DNA of 45,311 nt, from contig NW_014577936.1 in the NCBI RefSeq assembly GCF_000485595.1, positions 82,685-127,995 of the forward strand. Reading direction: 5' to 3'. The DNA comes from Priapulus caudatus (taxonomy: Eukaryota; Priapulida; Priapulimorpha; Priapulimorphida; Priapulidae). Position numbers and translations under genes: made by a program. The notes beneath the pieces are model-generated. The model was not told where the DNA came from, ran no database searches, and saw nothing but the letters and a program-made list of their open reading frames with translations. Below are positions 11,208 through 24,200 of this stretch, piece after piece. Position 1 is the first letter of the stretch. Each line of letters begins with the position of its first letter.

Positions 11208-11650
11208 GCTAATACGTGATACCTGGTTGCGATTCAACTTGCAATGTCATTTGAAAATGAACAGGCAGGTATAAACGGTATCATAGTATACAATCATATG
11301 ATGTAGTAACAGTATGATTCGTATACACAGCCGGTTTCGTTACTACAAGTCAAAGTTAAAAAGACAATTTTTGAACAGTTTGATTGCGTAGTGTAGGGTT
11401 TAGATGTGTCACTGCGGCTTGCGGGTCTTGTATGAGTCATCTTTTAGCTTTGCCTACGAATTGTCATTTTTGTCCGCGAAACGCCCCGATCTATAAACGT
11501 TCGCGGTGCGCGCGAGTACATCTTACACACATCACTGATCTAAGTACGCACAACCACATGTAACACCCTCCCCCCCCCCATCTCTTCACACGAACACACA
11601 GAGCGCATACACCACGCCACCATCACCGCCACCAGTACAGCGCACCAGCG

Positions 11651-11652
<2 letters not shown>

Positions 11653-11687
<35 letters not shown>
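11653..11687. repeat. (AC)n microsatellite
   Basis: An uninterrupted CA dinucleotide run inside a GC-rich, CpG-bearing region. Confidence 0.95.
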
Positions 11688-11689
<2 letters not shown>

Positions 11690-12899
11690 ACACAGCAACA
11701 GCTCAGCGCACGCGGCAAGTAGTCGCGCACTGTATGCGTTCACGATTTACAGTGAAAAATGTCTGCGAACGTGTGCGCTCTTCCGGCTAGCGTAGCGCGG
11801 CAGCATCGCCACGCACACCGGTCGATCGTAGCTGCTCCTGTTCGAGGACGAGATGCCGGGACGGAGAGAAGGGGCGAGGCTGAGAGGAAGCAGTATTGTG
11901 GCAGAGAGAAGGGGTAAGGGTTCGTGACCGACTGGGAGCATCATTTCATTGAAGAGGGGGCTCGAGCGTGGCTACGTGGAAGTGGGGTTGTTGCGAAGAG
12001 ATGGTACTGCGGAGCTGAGTGTTTGGAGAGAAATAGAAATAGAGAGAGAGAGGGGGGGAGGTAGGGAGAGAGAGTAGGACTGAGAGGAAGCCGTGTGTTG
12101 GCGCACACACTGGCGGGCAGACAGGTACACGCGCCAGTCTCCGACAGCCGACAGACGACAGCAGCGAGATCGATAGTTCGTGGAGACTGGCTGGAAGCAG
12201 AACGAGAATTCACATGCAGACAGTGAAGCCCAACCAGCAGCTGCTGCTAGCTGGGCGTGGACTTAATACTGTACACGTGTAACTGTTAGACTGTGAGTGT
12301 GGATATGGCCATGTACTGTAGGGATGAGGTGGCTGTCCTACGTGTGTGATAATGTACATGTGTCTATATGACGAGCATTCACGTACATATCATATTAATA
12401 ATTATGTATAGTTTACTGAGAATAGTGCCTGGAATGCTGTGCAGTGGAATACAAGATGCAGTCAACACTCAACAATAACGACCGTAACCGTTCATTTAGT
12501 TCGGTTTTCTGTGAAGTTGGGCTTATAGGGGGTCTATTCCATGCATATCTTTCTTGTCTTTGATGGTGCTGGGACCTGTCCCGTTTAAAATCGTAACAAT
12601 CGTATGGTTTAACGTGAGATTTGGGTTTGGGGGGGCGTTCGGATTTCGGAGAGATGACTGTATATCATAACCAGGGTAAACATGGGTCTCGGTCATTGGT
12701 GAGTGTCTCTTGTTTGGCAATCCGGTGTTAATTTCGCCTCTTCTTCCAATGGCTTTGATTGGCAGTGCTTGATGGCGGTCGGTTTGTTTTGCTATGTCAT
12801 TACGGGGCTACGTCGTTTGATGAGCTCTAGTGTGTATGTGTGAATAATAAGCAAGCATCTTGTGTCCACGACACAGTGTCTGCATCGGTCTTAATTGGT

Positions 12900-13190
12900 C
12901 GCATATATAAATGCGCTCGCCAAAAGGAGGAGCTTTGGCGATGGGAAGATAGGTAACCGAAGGTTGGGGTAGTAGTTAGTTTACGGCGGGGTCTTCCTCG
13001 CCGCAGGTTGTCTGTCCTACGTTCGAGATGGTTCGTACACTCGCTGAGAACGCGGGAGCGTATTTCTCTGTGTCAACCTGCGCGCAGTCGACTCCCACGC
13101 CCATTGGCGCTGTTCCAGTGGTGGGTTTCGATCGATATTATTCTAACGTGAAAGGGAAATCTGGCGCGAGAGCGGGCTGAATTCAGCCAA
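12900..13190 (+). promoter_or_regulatory. Candidate promoter and leader near a GC-rich stretch
   Basis: A TATA-like box (CATATATAAATG, 12902-12913) stands before a CpG-containing stretch running to about 13500. The first clean ATG downstream is at 13028-13030 and opens MVRTLAENAGAYF. It could hold the missing 5' exon of the ABLIM gene, since the first LIM exon needs an upstream exon ending in phase 1. No donor with a good consensus in that phase was found, so this is a guess from composition. Confidence 0.25.
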
Positions 13191-15374
13191 CGTGCATCGG
13201 TGCTGTAGATGACGTGGAGAAAGTCAGTGGGTGTGTGCGTTGAGTATTAGGGGTGATGATGTCCGTGGTCGTATTGTCGTGGGTGTCACGTTGGAAGCCC
13301 GCAGGAGACGCAGTGAGGCAGAAGGGGAGGCAAAGGGAGAAATCTGCCATCGTTGCGAGCCGATCAGTGGTGGCACGGCGCGCTGCGACGATGCGTGTTC
13401 GTCTGCTCTGGTCGTTGCCCGCCGCTACGCGCAGCAGGCCCGTAGGGTTTGCCGTACGTTTTCTCGTGATTAGACGGCCTTGGCTTCTTTTAGAAAGTGG
13501 TGATGCAACATGATGATGATGATGTATGTAGATTGCGCACATGCACGCGTACGCGCATACCACGAGATACGACCCAGTTGTAAATAGCTTTTGATATAAC
13601 GTTATGCAGCGACGTACATCTGGACAGTGTAACTGTAAGCTGTAATCGCCGTGAGCTGTGAATTCAGTACGGCTAGGGTGAAATGCTATTATAGGGGTTC
13701 CGGGAGAGCGGTCGGCATGTGCAACGGGAAAACTGGGGCAGAAGATGACCCAGCTAGAGCCGGAATAAGCAACAATAGCGCAGGCTAAACACTGTCCAAC
13801 ATCGTCTTTGGCCCACTCTCGCGTTAGCTTCGAAATGTAGGCCAATTGTACGCACGCACGCACGCACCTCCTTCATTGCGCCTGCTCGAGAAATTCCACA
13901 AATTCCTTTCGTTTGTCAACAACTAAAGCGGGTTGAGCTGACATGAGATGAAAGTTGTCCATGTTCGTGACTGCCGGTAGAATTTACTAGTAGAGTGACG
14001 AAGTTGTTTAGCTGATCTCTTTAAATATAGAGGTATCTAGTGCAGATTGTAGAAATGCTGCAGTGAATGGTGTAGCTCTATAAATATCAACTGTCGAATG
14101 TCTGGTACAATTGAGTGTCACTATGTTTTGGACATGTGCGTGAGAATTTATAAAAAGTGGATCTAATTAAAGTGATAACGACCGTGCATTTAATCAATTA
14201 AAATACGTTTATTTTTTAATAAGTCATGACGTCACGGTGAATCGTAATGGTTTTCAACGTGATTTGATTTCATACATGTAATTTTGAGGTCTGCAAACAT
14301 AGAGTTTCCTAGATTACTAAATGGAAACAGCCTATTGTATTACAATCAGCAGATCGGCACTGTTTCCTTCGAGAAACAGTAGTCATGTACGTGATAGCGA
14401 CAGCAGCTACAGGTTGTGTAAATACGGTAGGTGCAGGTGGAAGTGCGGGAGCGGTAATGATAGGTGCTGCGGTAAATCTGCAATAGGCTGTTTACTTTTC
14501 ACTCATGGATTGTGATATAATAACTTCCTATGCGGACATGCATTTTATGTATCAAATAGTGAGTGTGCATTTACCGGTTGTTATGAGAGGGGTGCGCGAG
14601 GCCATATATGATTAATTTATCTGCGCGTGTATGCCGTAGCTACTCCAGGATACATTGATAAAACAATTTAAAAGCTGAAACTTGAAAGAGTGAATCATTA
14701 GTGCGGGTGGGTAGCTGGGTCATAGTATAATAGTCGCTAGCTTCAATGGTTCTATCAATTTGCAGACCAAGGCAGGCTCATTACCTATTCTAAATGTCAT
14801 AAAATCAATACAGTGCAACCATCGCTCATTCTGCCTACAATATTGGTATCTCTCTAGTACGTAATGTATATGTTAGGATGCAAAACAGTGGCATAGATGG
14901 AAGTATTCATTATAATTATTGCAGGTGGTAACTGCATAAGAAGATTGAATGGAATGTGCCATAGCTTGGCATATAATCACAAATATTCGGGTATGCGTGC
15001 AGTTTCTTGGCTGGAACCAGATCTATGTGGTTGAGAAATTTCTTGTTCTCTATCTAGTGTCGCATTCTGTCAGTGGCATAAGCGACAACGAATCCAAACG
15101 CGGTGATTTTAGTTTTGATTTTAGTTTTATGCCCATAGGAACTTGTAGAGTGACTAAATCATGGAACAGTTGGATGTTTGGCAATCCTAGCTATCAATAC
15201 ACACATGAGTGTCTGGGGGATAAATACACTATATATATATATATAAAACGGTGGCGTTCTGACATGCTTCTGCATGCGTGAGTAGCTGCAGATAGTACGC
15301 ACGACCGTCAAGGGGTTGGCAGGAGGTGGTGTTTTCACCGGCGTGTGTTTGTTGGTTTGTGCGTGTACAGCCTA

Positions 15375-15670
15375 ACTGAAAAAGTTATGGACGGATTGTC
15401 ATAAAATTTTCAGGATAGGTCAGAAATCGCCTAACTTAGAATTGATGAGCTTTTGGTGGTGATCCGGATCCAATTAATTAGTTAATTAATTAATTAAATT
15501 GTTAGGATAGGTTAGAAATGGGGTAACTTAGAATTGATTACATTTTGGTGGTGATCCGGATCCAATTAATTAATTAATTAATAACATTTTCAGAATAGGT
15601 GAGAAATGGTGTACATTTTGGTGGTGATTCGGATCCAATTAATTATTAAATTAATTAATAAACATTTTCA
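15375..15670. repeat. Degenerate tandem repeat with GGTGGTGATCCGGATCCAAT
   Basis: Three copies of TTTTGGTGGTGATCCGGATC (third copy TTCGG), each followed by an ATTAATTAATT run and separated by AGGTNAGAAATNG segments. Units are about 80-95 bp and decay toward the right. Confidence 0.8.
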
Positions 15671-15914
15671 CAGTGAGAGAATTGAGCTGCCTTGGCAGAG
15701 GTCTGTGCTCTCCGAGTGAGATAGTTTAGGTATTTATTAGGTCTTGGTGCTATGAGTAATAAACTGCTGCCATGTGTGCTGCTGGCAGCGGGAGCCGTAC
15801 TGTGTTGCTGTACACAACTCATAACGAGCACGTTCAGCAGATCGTTGGTCGTGTACTGGGCAAATGGTAGCGACCATTCTGATACAAATCTGTCCTGAAT
15901 TAAGTACGGCTCAT

Positions 15915-16198
15915 AGGGTCTATGTCCCCCAGGGTACCGCCGGAACGTACCCTGGGTACGGTCCGGTATACCGGAACGTACCCTGGTAACTATCTGATAT
16001 GGTTAGGGTTAGGGAGTAGGCGTAGGCGACTCCCTAGACTCGTTAGTGGAGTAGGCGAGGTACAGTCTGGCATATTAGATAGTACCAGCAGAGCATATAA
16101 ATCACGTTGATTTATATGCTCTGGTACCAGGGTACGTTCCGGTATACCGGACCGTACCCAGGGTACGTTCCGGCAGTACCCTGGGGGACATAGACCCT
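15915..16198. mobile_element. MITE with 74-bp terminal inverted repeats
   Basis: 15915-15988 and 16125-16198 are inverted with a single mismatch; they start AGGGTCTATGTCCCCCAGGG. The arms are internally repetitive (GGAACGTACCCTGG). A further perfect hairpin with 15-bp arms and a 3-nt loop sits at 16090-16122. Short GGTTAGGGTTAGGG at about 15999-16013. No obvious target duplication. Confidence 0.8.
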
Positions 16199-16203
16199 CT
16201 CAG

Positions 16204-16691
16204 CTTAAAGGCTCACAATGCGCATCCAAACGCTAATTTCTCCAGTACTAGACTAGCAAATACTTCGTGTCATGCATAATCACACTACCTTATGACAAAA
16301 TAAACTAGTTGCTCCCATTTCACTGCGCGTTTGCTTAAAACCCACAAGAAAGAGGTGAGAAAACTGGCATTCTGGCGCAAACGCCGACTGTTTCCCAAAC
16401 AAAATAGCCTCGAAGTGGTGACGTGACGTCACATGTTTTTATCTTTGCTGCGCCCGTACCGCTGTACCGCTGCACGGTTGCTTGGGGATTGGGGAAACTG
16501 TCAACAACATCGGAGAATTTCAACAACATTGGAGGTATTTTCAAAATACCTTTTATAAGACAACGCGCAGTGAAATGGGAGGAACTAGAGTTTATTTTGC
16601 CATAAGGTAGTATGATTATGCATGACACGAAGTATTTGCTAGTCTAGTACTGGAGAAATTAGCTTTTGGATGCGCATTGTGAGCCTTTAAG
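16204..16691. mobile_element. Inverted-repeat element with about 127-bp arms
   Basis: Arms 16204-16330 and 16563-16691 are inverted copies with few differences, starting CTTAAAGGCTCACAATGCGC. The loop of about 230 bp contains TGACGTCA at 16424-16431. It lies 68 bp before the first visible ABLIM exon. Confidence 0.8.
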
Positions 16692-16759
16692 TACGAGTGC
16701 GCTTCACCCTAATCCGTTCAGAGCTTTAGCATTGATACTGAATGTTAATGTGTTTGCAG

Positions 16760-16855
16760 GAAAGGTACCATGTGCTGCATGCAAAAAGAAATGCAAGGGA
16801 GAGGTGCTGAAGGTGCAGGACAAGCATTATCATATAGACTGCTTCAGGTGTAAAA
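16760..16855 (+). CDS. ABLIM: ABLIM exon 1 (visible): first zinc finger of LIM1
   Basis: The acceptor is tgtttgcag and the donor is gtaagt. The exon encodes the first half of LIM1 with ligands C5, C8, H25, C28 and C31, including CAACKKKCKGEVLKVQ and HIDCFRCK. It starts in phase 1 and ends in phase 1. An ORF with an ATG at 16666 runs into it, but the ABLIM motif begins right at the splice acceptor, so that ATG is probably intronic. Confidence 0.9.
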
Positions 16856-18001
16856 GTAAGTTTACTTCATGAGCATGTCAATTATACAATATTGCGTGTG
16901 AAGTTTCGTGCTGCATCATTTACAGACGAGTGCTGACAGAACATCGCTCGGCTCTGTCCAGGATGTGCAAACACTCTAAAGTTGTAAACATTCGAAAGTA
17001 CTAGTTTCGTAACTGTTTAGATTTGCTGAAGAAATGTTAAGTAAGTAGCACTACAAATGAGTTGTACTAGTGAGTTTTTACAACATAGACGAGCTCACAC
17101 TCACAGTAGGTATATCTATATGCATTTTGCTGCGAGAACTGGCAACTTTAACGTTGACTTTTTATGAGAGAGATTTTCGAGTGGGAAAGTGCTAGTGTGC
17201 CTACCACGCCCGGACACTGACAGTCTTACAAGCATGGTTAAATCCTGCTGAAACACACTATAGATCTATAGCAACAAGAGTAGATAATAACACAAGAGTT
17301 ACACACCCGATTCCCGCACTTTTAACCGATTTTTCTCATCAAAATTTGCCACCAATAAAGAAGCAAGTGTATACGTTCCTCAGCTTATTATGACCACTAA
17401 TCACTCGCCTTCGTGGTACTGATATTCGTTTACACATATTTGCTAGCGTATTGCTGTAAATCGTAATCATGCACGAGCTGAATTCGCACGATTTACCGCT
17501 ATTGTGTAGAGGTGTTAAGCCAAAATTTGAAGCTATAGTGGCGCCAATATTTAGCAACGGACTGTTTCCAAATCATTTGTGTTATTATCTACTCTTGATT
17601 GCAAGCAAACAGGGTTCCTCTTCAGTCTTATTTCTGATATTCTGCTCCTTCTTACAGCGAGAAAATTATGACATCAATCACATACGAAACCTTATTTCAT
17701 CTCCTTTTCTCTTCGTATCTCTCTGCTGTTTAGCATGTAAGAAGTCACTGGCAGCAGGTGGATTTTTCTGCAAGGAGGGTAACTACTACTGCGCCGATGA
17801 TTACCAGACACAGTTTGGAACGCGCTGTGCAAAGTGCAACGACTATGTGGAGGGAGAGGTGGTGACTGCTCTTGGTCGGACCTACCATCAGAACTGTCTC
17901 CTCTGCGCGACCTGTGGGTAGGTGGACCCACAGATACATGTTGAACGATATGAACGGATACATTGTAACGTCGGTGTGCCATTGTTTCTCGCTTGCACTT
18001 C

Positions 18002-18069
<68 letters not shown>

Positions 18070-18178
18070 CTCTCTTCTCTCGCTTCTCTCTCTCTCTCTT
18101 CTCTCTCTCTCCTCTCTCTCTCTCCCTCTCTCTCTGCTTCTCTCTTCCTCTCTCTCGAATCTCTCTCTTCCCTCTATT

Positions 18179-18255
<77 letters not shown>

Positions 18256-21200
18256 CTCTCTGTCTCTGTGTCTCTCTCCCTCTCGCTCTCTCTCTCTCGC
18301 TCTCTGTGTCTCTCTCTCTCTTTCTCTCTGTGTCTCTCTCTCTTTCTCTCTCTGTCTCTCTGTCTGTCTTTCTCTCTCTCGCTCTCTCGCCTCTATCTCT
18401 CCCTCTCCTTTTCCTCATCTCTCTCCCCTGCTTTCGACCAACATTGCTCAGTAAATGGTTTCACTGGGATCAAATACACAGGCGGCTCTCAGATTCTAAG
18501 GTCCGATAAGAATATAGGTAGGGTAAGGGGAGGAATAGATGGATAATGGAGTAAATTTCAGTGGAGATGTAGTAGGGTTTCAGGGGTAGAAATTAACTTT
18601 TGAACAAGGGAGTCCGTTGGACTCCCTGCCCTCTAAAAGAGGGAGTCCGCAGCAAAATGAGGGAGTTCGCAGTCTGAAATTCAAAACTAAAGCATAACAA
18701 CAATAACACGTGCTTATTTTGAAGATTCATGCGACGCATGTCTGGAAACGAACAGTTAGTATAGCAGAATTTTCAGGGAGTCACACGGATTCCTGTCAAA
18801 TCAGGGAGTCCGACAGTAAATCGGGGAGTATTTGACTCTGGACTCCCATTAATTTCGCACCCTGGGGTTTTGTCTGAATTGAATTGCTTGTTGCTACAGC
18901 GCTCTATTAAAAATAGGGCTGGGAACACGTAGAGATTTGTGAGAATATTGCTCTCCATTTCGCCCCCCTCCCTCCCCCTGCTCTCTTCTCATGCTTCTCC
19001 GTATCCTCCTTTCTAGGAAAGCTTTCCCGCCTGGGGAGAAGGTGACTTTCAGAGATGGCAAGAGCATGTGCGAGAATTGTCTGAATCGGCTGCCATCACC
19101 GCCCGTGTCACCTGTCCGAGAAGCACCGAAAGGAGCGAGTAAGTGTTGCTGTTACAAGGTCGAAATTATCGAGATGGGCTCGAGTTTATATTGTACTCGG
19201 GAAGGTTTTGTGGTTGTTTTGGGGGCAATTCTTGTGTGCTAACGTAACATAAGGGCAGATGGTTTAGTACAGGCTAACTTGAAGTGATTGCACCCCAGCT
19301 TTCTCACTCACCTTCCTGTTTAATCTAACAACAGCTGCAGCATAGATTGCCTCGTCGGTGTGTGATGAGAGGTGCAGTTTCATTTCGTACTAATGTTTGA
19401 TAGAGAGTCTATCTAGTGAGCATGCCCTCGTGTGATGAGAGGTGCAGTTTCATTTCGTACTAATGTTTGATCGAGAATCTAGCTAGTGAGCTTACCCTCG
19501 TGTGATGAGAGGTGCAGTTTCATTTCATACTAACATTTGATAGAGAATCTAGTTAGTGGTTAGTTAGCTCAGTGGTTCTTAACCTTTTTGGAGCCACGAC
19601 CCCCATCAGACATTCTTGGTCAGTGCCGTGACCCCCGAAACAAAAATTGGAGAGAAAAAAACCCGATTTAGGGAAATATGTGACGTCTGCCAATACTCAG
19701 TCAATGGGATGGCTGAAATTGCTTCGCAACTATCAGGCGATCAAAATTTGTGGCAAGTGCTTTGGGCTTGTGAGCAACCAAATTTATTAGTTTTTGAGGT
19801 AAATTCTTTTGTAGCTCCCTGATAATTATATAGCATTTAAATGGATTTGTTTCATTTACGACCCCTTGATGACCCCCAGTAAAACCCCAAACGACCCCCA
19901 TGGGGTCACGACCCCCAGGTTAAGAACCGCTGATCTAGCTAGTGAGAGCTTGCCGTCGGGCATTCAGTAATGCACGCTGATGATGTGAAACGTTCTGGTT
20001 CTTTGTCCATCAAGCTGCGGCCGAGCCACAGGAGCCTCCACTGCCGTTCATAGGTATGAAGGATGTTTGCATGTGATTACAGATAAATATGTTAGCTTTT
20101 CCAATTATTTCATGCCTCGCTTTGTGTGCAAGCCGCATCATGATGAGTTCGTACCTATTCGGGTGTAAGAAGTCTGAATCAATACGTGTTATTTATACGT
20201 TCTTTTTATGTTCCATACAAGTTTGTAGATGCTACTGTTACATAGTGTCTCTGTGTCTGTGTTTATGTATGTGCGTGAGTGTGCGTGTGGACGTGTGTGT
20301 TTCTGCAGACAAAGGTGGTGGTGACACATTGCCTCCTAATGTTAATGTGTATACATGCTGAGTCTATTGTGTCTGTCTATCAGTTTTGGTAGGATGGGGC
20401 CTGTTATCAGAGACATAGGTAGTCATGACAGCATGAGTATAAGATGATTTTAAAATGACTTTTAAGTGAACTGTTGTGCAAAAGTAATGACATTTTAAAA
20501 TCGTAACTATTGTTGGTGTTTCTGGCAACGAGCCTCAGCTCTCCGTGCAAGTATTAGTGACCTTTACAGGTATATGCCTTGGTGTTGGCTTATGTGTAGT
20601 GTATGGGATATTAATGTAGAAGCTCAACTAGAGAGCCAACACGTTTAATGCAGTAAACAGATGAATATTTTAACAATGAAAGAAATGCAGATTTTTTATT
20701 TAATTACATGCTTAATTCCTCAAGGAAATGTGATGGAAACTTCTCCTAGTGCACTGTAGTGCAGTTTAGTTCAATTTAGTTGGCCAGTATTGATTTTGTA
20801 AAAGTGAGATTGCTTTGAAAGCAATAATTTGGAAAGGAGCCCCTTTCAATTCTGTCTGACTTTTCTAAACGTTGCTGAGAAGATGTGATGAATAATTGAA
20901 TAATTTCATCAGATCTCTATAGTTCACATGCTATTAAAGTTTATCTCAGTTATATCCAAATTAAGTTAAAATTAACTTACACTGATGAAATTTTCGTCCA
21001 TCTTTCTGATAGACTTCCTCAGGTCTGATATTGAGACATGAGGAAGTCTATCAGAGAAATGGACGAAAATTTCGTCAGTGTAAGTTATTTTTATCTTAAT
21101 TTGGATCTAACTGAGATAAATTTATTAGCAGATGTGATGAATAGTTGTCAACAGCCGTTTCACTGTGATGCAGTGAGCTAATGATAGCCCATTCCTGTGT

Positions 21201-24200
21201 CGAAAACTTTGGAGAGAAGTGTGCGATTGCAAGCATGCATGCAAAATTTCTTGCTCATTATCACCAAAAAATTTCATTGCGGGGATGAAAAACCTTTAGT
21301 CCGAATGTTTGTTTAATTTCAGTGCTACAATTTCGCGGCATTACATTAATGCACGCTTTCTCATTGATGTACGTAACTAAAGCTCAATTGATTCGCCTGT
21401 GTAAATGGAATCAGCCATGCTAAAGCTACGTCTTCAAAAGTAAATGCTCCATATATGAAGCAAATTATCAAGTTCCTGTTATTGTAAGTTTTCTGACAGC
21501 TGTGTTACGTTTCTGTCGACAACATTAACATTAGTTGTAAGTACTATCTAGGTATAAACTTGAACTTGTACTTGAACATTAACTGAACGATGTTTCTGAC
21601 AATGGCCCCCTGATCAATACGTGGCCTGTGCTCGTGTGTGTCATCTCCACTGCATATAGGCAGTCAGCAAGTTGCATTTCCTAGGTGACAACCAAAGATG
21701 TGCTATGGGAACCATCCTCAACACTGTTTGAGCTCCTCGTAACACATTTAACCATGTGTTGATTGAGTACGAAATAGTATACTAAAGCTAGCTTGGGGTG
21801 TGACCGTGTGATGCTTGAATTTTTCATCCGTGGTGTTAACTCGGGTACCGTTTGGACACAGCCAGAGTTAGTACTGTCTATGGAGTCATGTACGTTTGTG
21901 GTTTCATTTCTGGATGCGTGTTCTTACAGAGTGTGCTGGCTGCAACAAAGCATTGCAGGATGGCCATGCTGTGCTGGCACTAGATAAGCACTGGCACGAA
22001 GACTGCTTCAGATGCACCTCATGCAACCAGATACTGCACGGTGAATACATGGGCAGGTACGTGAATTACACCTCTCCAGGCACGCATGCACCATATCCTA
22101 ACCATTCACGTGTAAAGGCATATATGTGTAGTTGAATTACACCCCTGCACACATGGATACCATGCCAGTACCTCGCCCCATCATCACAATTCAAAAGTAA
22201 GAGGAGCATGTAGTTGAAGCCCTACCATGCACACTTGCAACTGCCCCATCGATAGCATCCATGCGTGGAGGAATATGCAGGTGAATTGTATCGCATGACA
22301 CGTGCACACACCAACCTTATCCGCACCGTTCATGAGTAAAAGGCCATGCAGGTGAATTACACATCACCACGTCTGCACACACTTAAAATATTCTCACCGT
22401 TGATGAGTAGAGGAGGATGTCATTATTGAATTACACACCACCACACATGCATGCATCCACCCTGCACACACCGTGCAATCCAGCTTATAGTTATACACAC
22501 CATTCATGAGTTTATAGGATTTTATAGGAGTTTATAACTTCCCATTCCAGCTGCCTAAACTTGCCACGTATGTGCACATGTCAGGCAAGCATTTTCTACC
22601 GTCCATAACCATCGTCATCACTAGCTGATCGGGTGGCATGGTTAAGTGGCCCCTGTTTGTACATCAGGGTTCGTAGCGGGTCTTCCAAAGTCTTATAAGT
22701 ACTTATTTTGCCAAAAATAAAATAAGGGCCCTTATTAGTACTTATTTTTGGTGAAATCTTAGAAAAGTACTTAATAGTCCTTATTTTTTGCAACCTACAA
22801 TATTTTATATAAATTGTTTTATAAACTGTTCTCGAATTAGAGTAAGAATTGTTGTATATATAATACGGAATAATTATATCTGCTGTGCAATTGTGTATAT
22901 AAATATTATTAGTGTACTCTAATAGTCGGTGGTCTATCAGAAATCGCGTAAAAAAAAGTCTTATTTTGGCCTCCAGAAAGGGTCTTATAAGTCCTTATTT
23001 CAACATGTGTCTTACTACTATGAACCCTGTCTTGGGAGTTGCAGGGAAGGCCAGCCATACTGTGAGAATGACTACCAGAACCTATTTGGTGTGCACTGTG
23101 CGGGATGCTTGCAGTACATCACGGGCCGCGTGCTGCAGGCCGGAGACCAGCACTACCACCCGGAGTGCTCCTGCTGCGGCCGCTGTGGCGAGGTCTTCAC
23201 CGAGGGCCAGGAGATGTTCCTGCAAGGTAGGTGTCTGCCAGGGGAAAAAATTGTACTTTTTTTCACGCGAGCTTTTATTCGTTCGTGGGAAAAATAGCTC
23301 TTCGGCTACAATTTTACGGGAGCTAATTTGAGCCTCACGGGAGCGATTTCGGAGGTTTGAAGAGCGAATCGCTCATCGCTCCCGTGTATTTTTGACCCTG
23401 TTGTCTGCCTTGGTTACATGGTTACCCTAGGTTTCTGAAACCCAGGGGTCATTGCCAGAAATATTGTTCTGGGATAATTGTGAGTGTTATTATAACGCAT
23501 GAAAAAAAATATTACCAAGACTAATATTATAACATAACAGATCTAATTGTATCTTGCTGAGTACTCGTATCTGCTCTTCAGTGCCTACATTAGCGTTTTT
23601 GCTGAAATTGCTGGATGGTGAAGTGAAAATGGAGTAAATGTAGGTGCTAGAAATGTTGCAGTCCCTTTTATAGTATTCTGGCATGCTGTGTGTAGGTGGC
23701 AATACTGTGTGTTATAGCTGCATGAAAGCTGATGATCTCGTAAAAGGCAAACTAAAATGATGTGTAACATGAAACATAAAGTGCACGTCTCCATCTGAAG
23801 TAGGTGGTGGCTGCAAATACTCAGCAGGCACTAAATATTAAGAGGAAGCAGATTGATTACACATCATGGAAAAATTTAAAGTGTCATTGTGCTATTGTAT
23901 TACACCTAGCTTCTTAAGGCTGCGAGTGCGTAACACATGATAGTTGATGTATAATGCATTTACCAGCTAAAAGTTTTATGCTATCTTTCGATATTGTGTT
24001 ATGAATATCTATGAATAAAAATGGTGACCATCGTTAATATAAACTAATAGAAATGGTGATTTTCATCTATACTAATGATGGGTAATAGCTGCCATAATTA
24101 ATATTAACAACTGGAAATCACTGCCATCCTTTATATTGTGAACATACAATTGGACAATTTTGCGCAAAATTATACAATTGTGTAAATATGTTCTTTTTAA

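Larger units (their letters stand above)
11210..15360. other. Gene-poor stretch, probable 5' side or first intron of ABLIM
   Basis: Apart from the (AC)n, a purine-rich GA tract at about 12030-12080 and the candidate promoter, no coding exon was recognised on either strand. Several 60-230 codon frames exist but lack family motifs. Two CRE-type TGACGTCA octamers occur at 14227-14234 and, further on, 16424-16431. Confidence 0.4.

Noticed and set aside
13231-13513. Overlapping 80-86 codon + frames in the GC-rich stretch
   Set aside because: Mutually overlapping, no family motif and no suitable splice link to the LIM1 exon.
13183-13863. 226-codon reverse frame
   Set aside because: No recognisable domain, low-complexity His run, in a GC-rich stretch where long chance frames are common.
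15922-16110. 62-codon + frame with an ATG, considered as the ABLIM first exon
   Set aside because: It lies inside the 74-bp TIR MITE and reads through the inverted repeat.
16666-16759. ATG-led extension directly upstream of the LIM1 exon
   Set aside because: The ABLIM motif starts right at a good splice acceptor (tgtttgcag), and the upstream part overlaps the arm of an inverted-repeat element.
17872-18546. Several long frames rich in Ser/Leu (+) or Arg/Glu (-)
   Set aside because: They are translations of the CT microsatellite in ABLIM intron 2.
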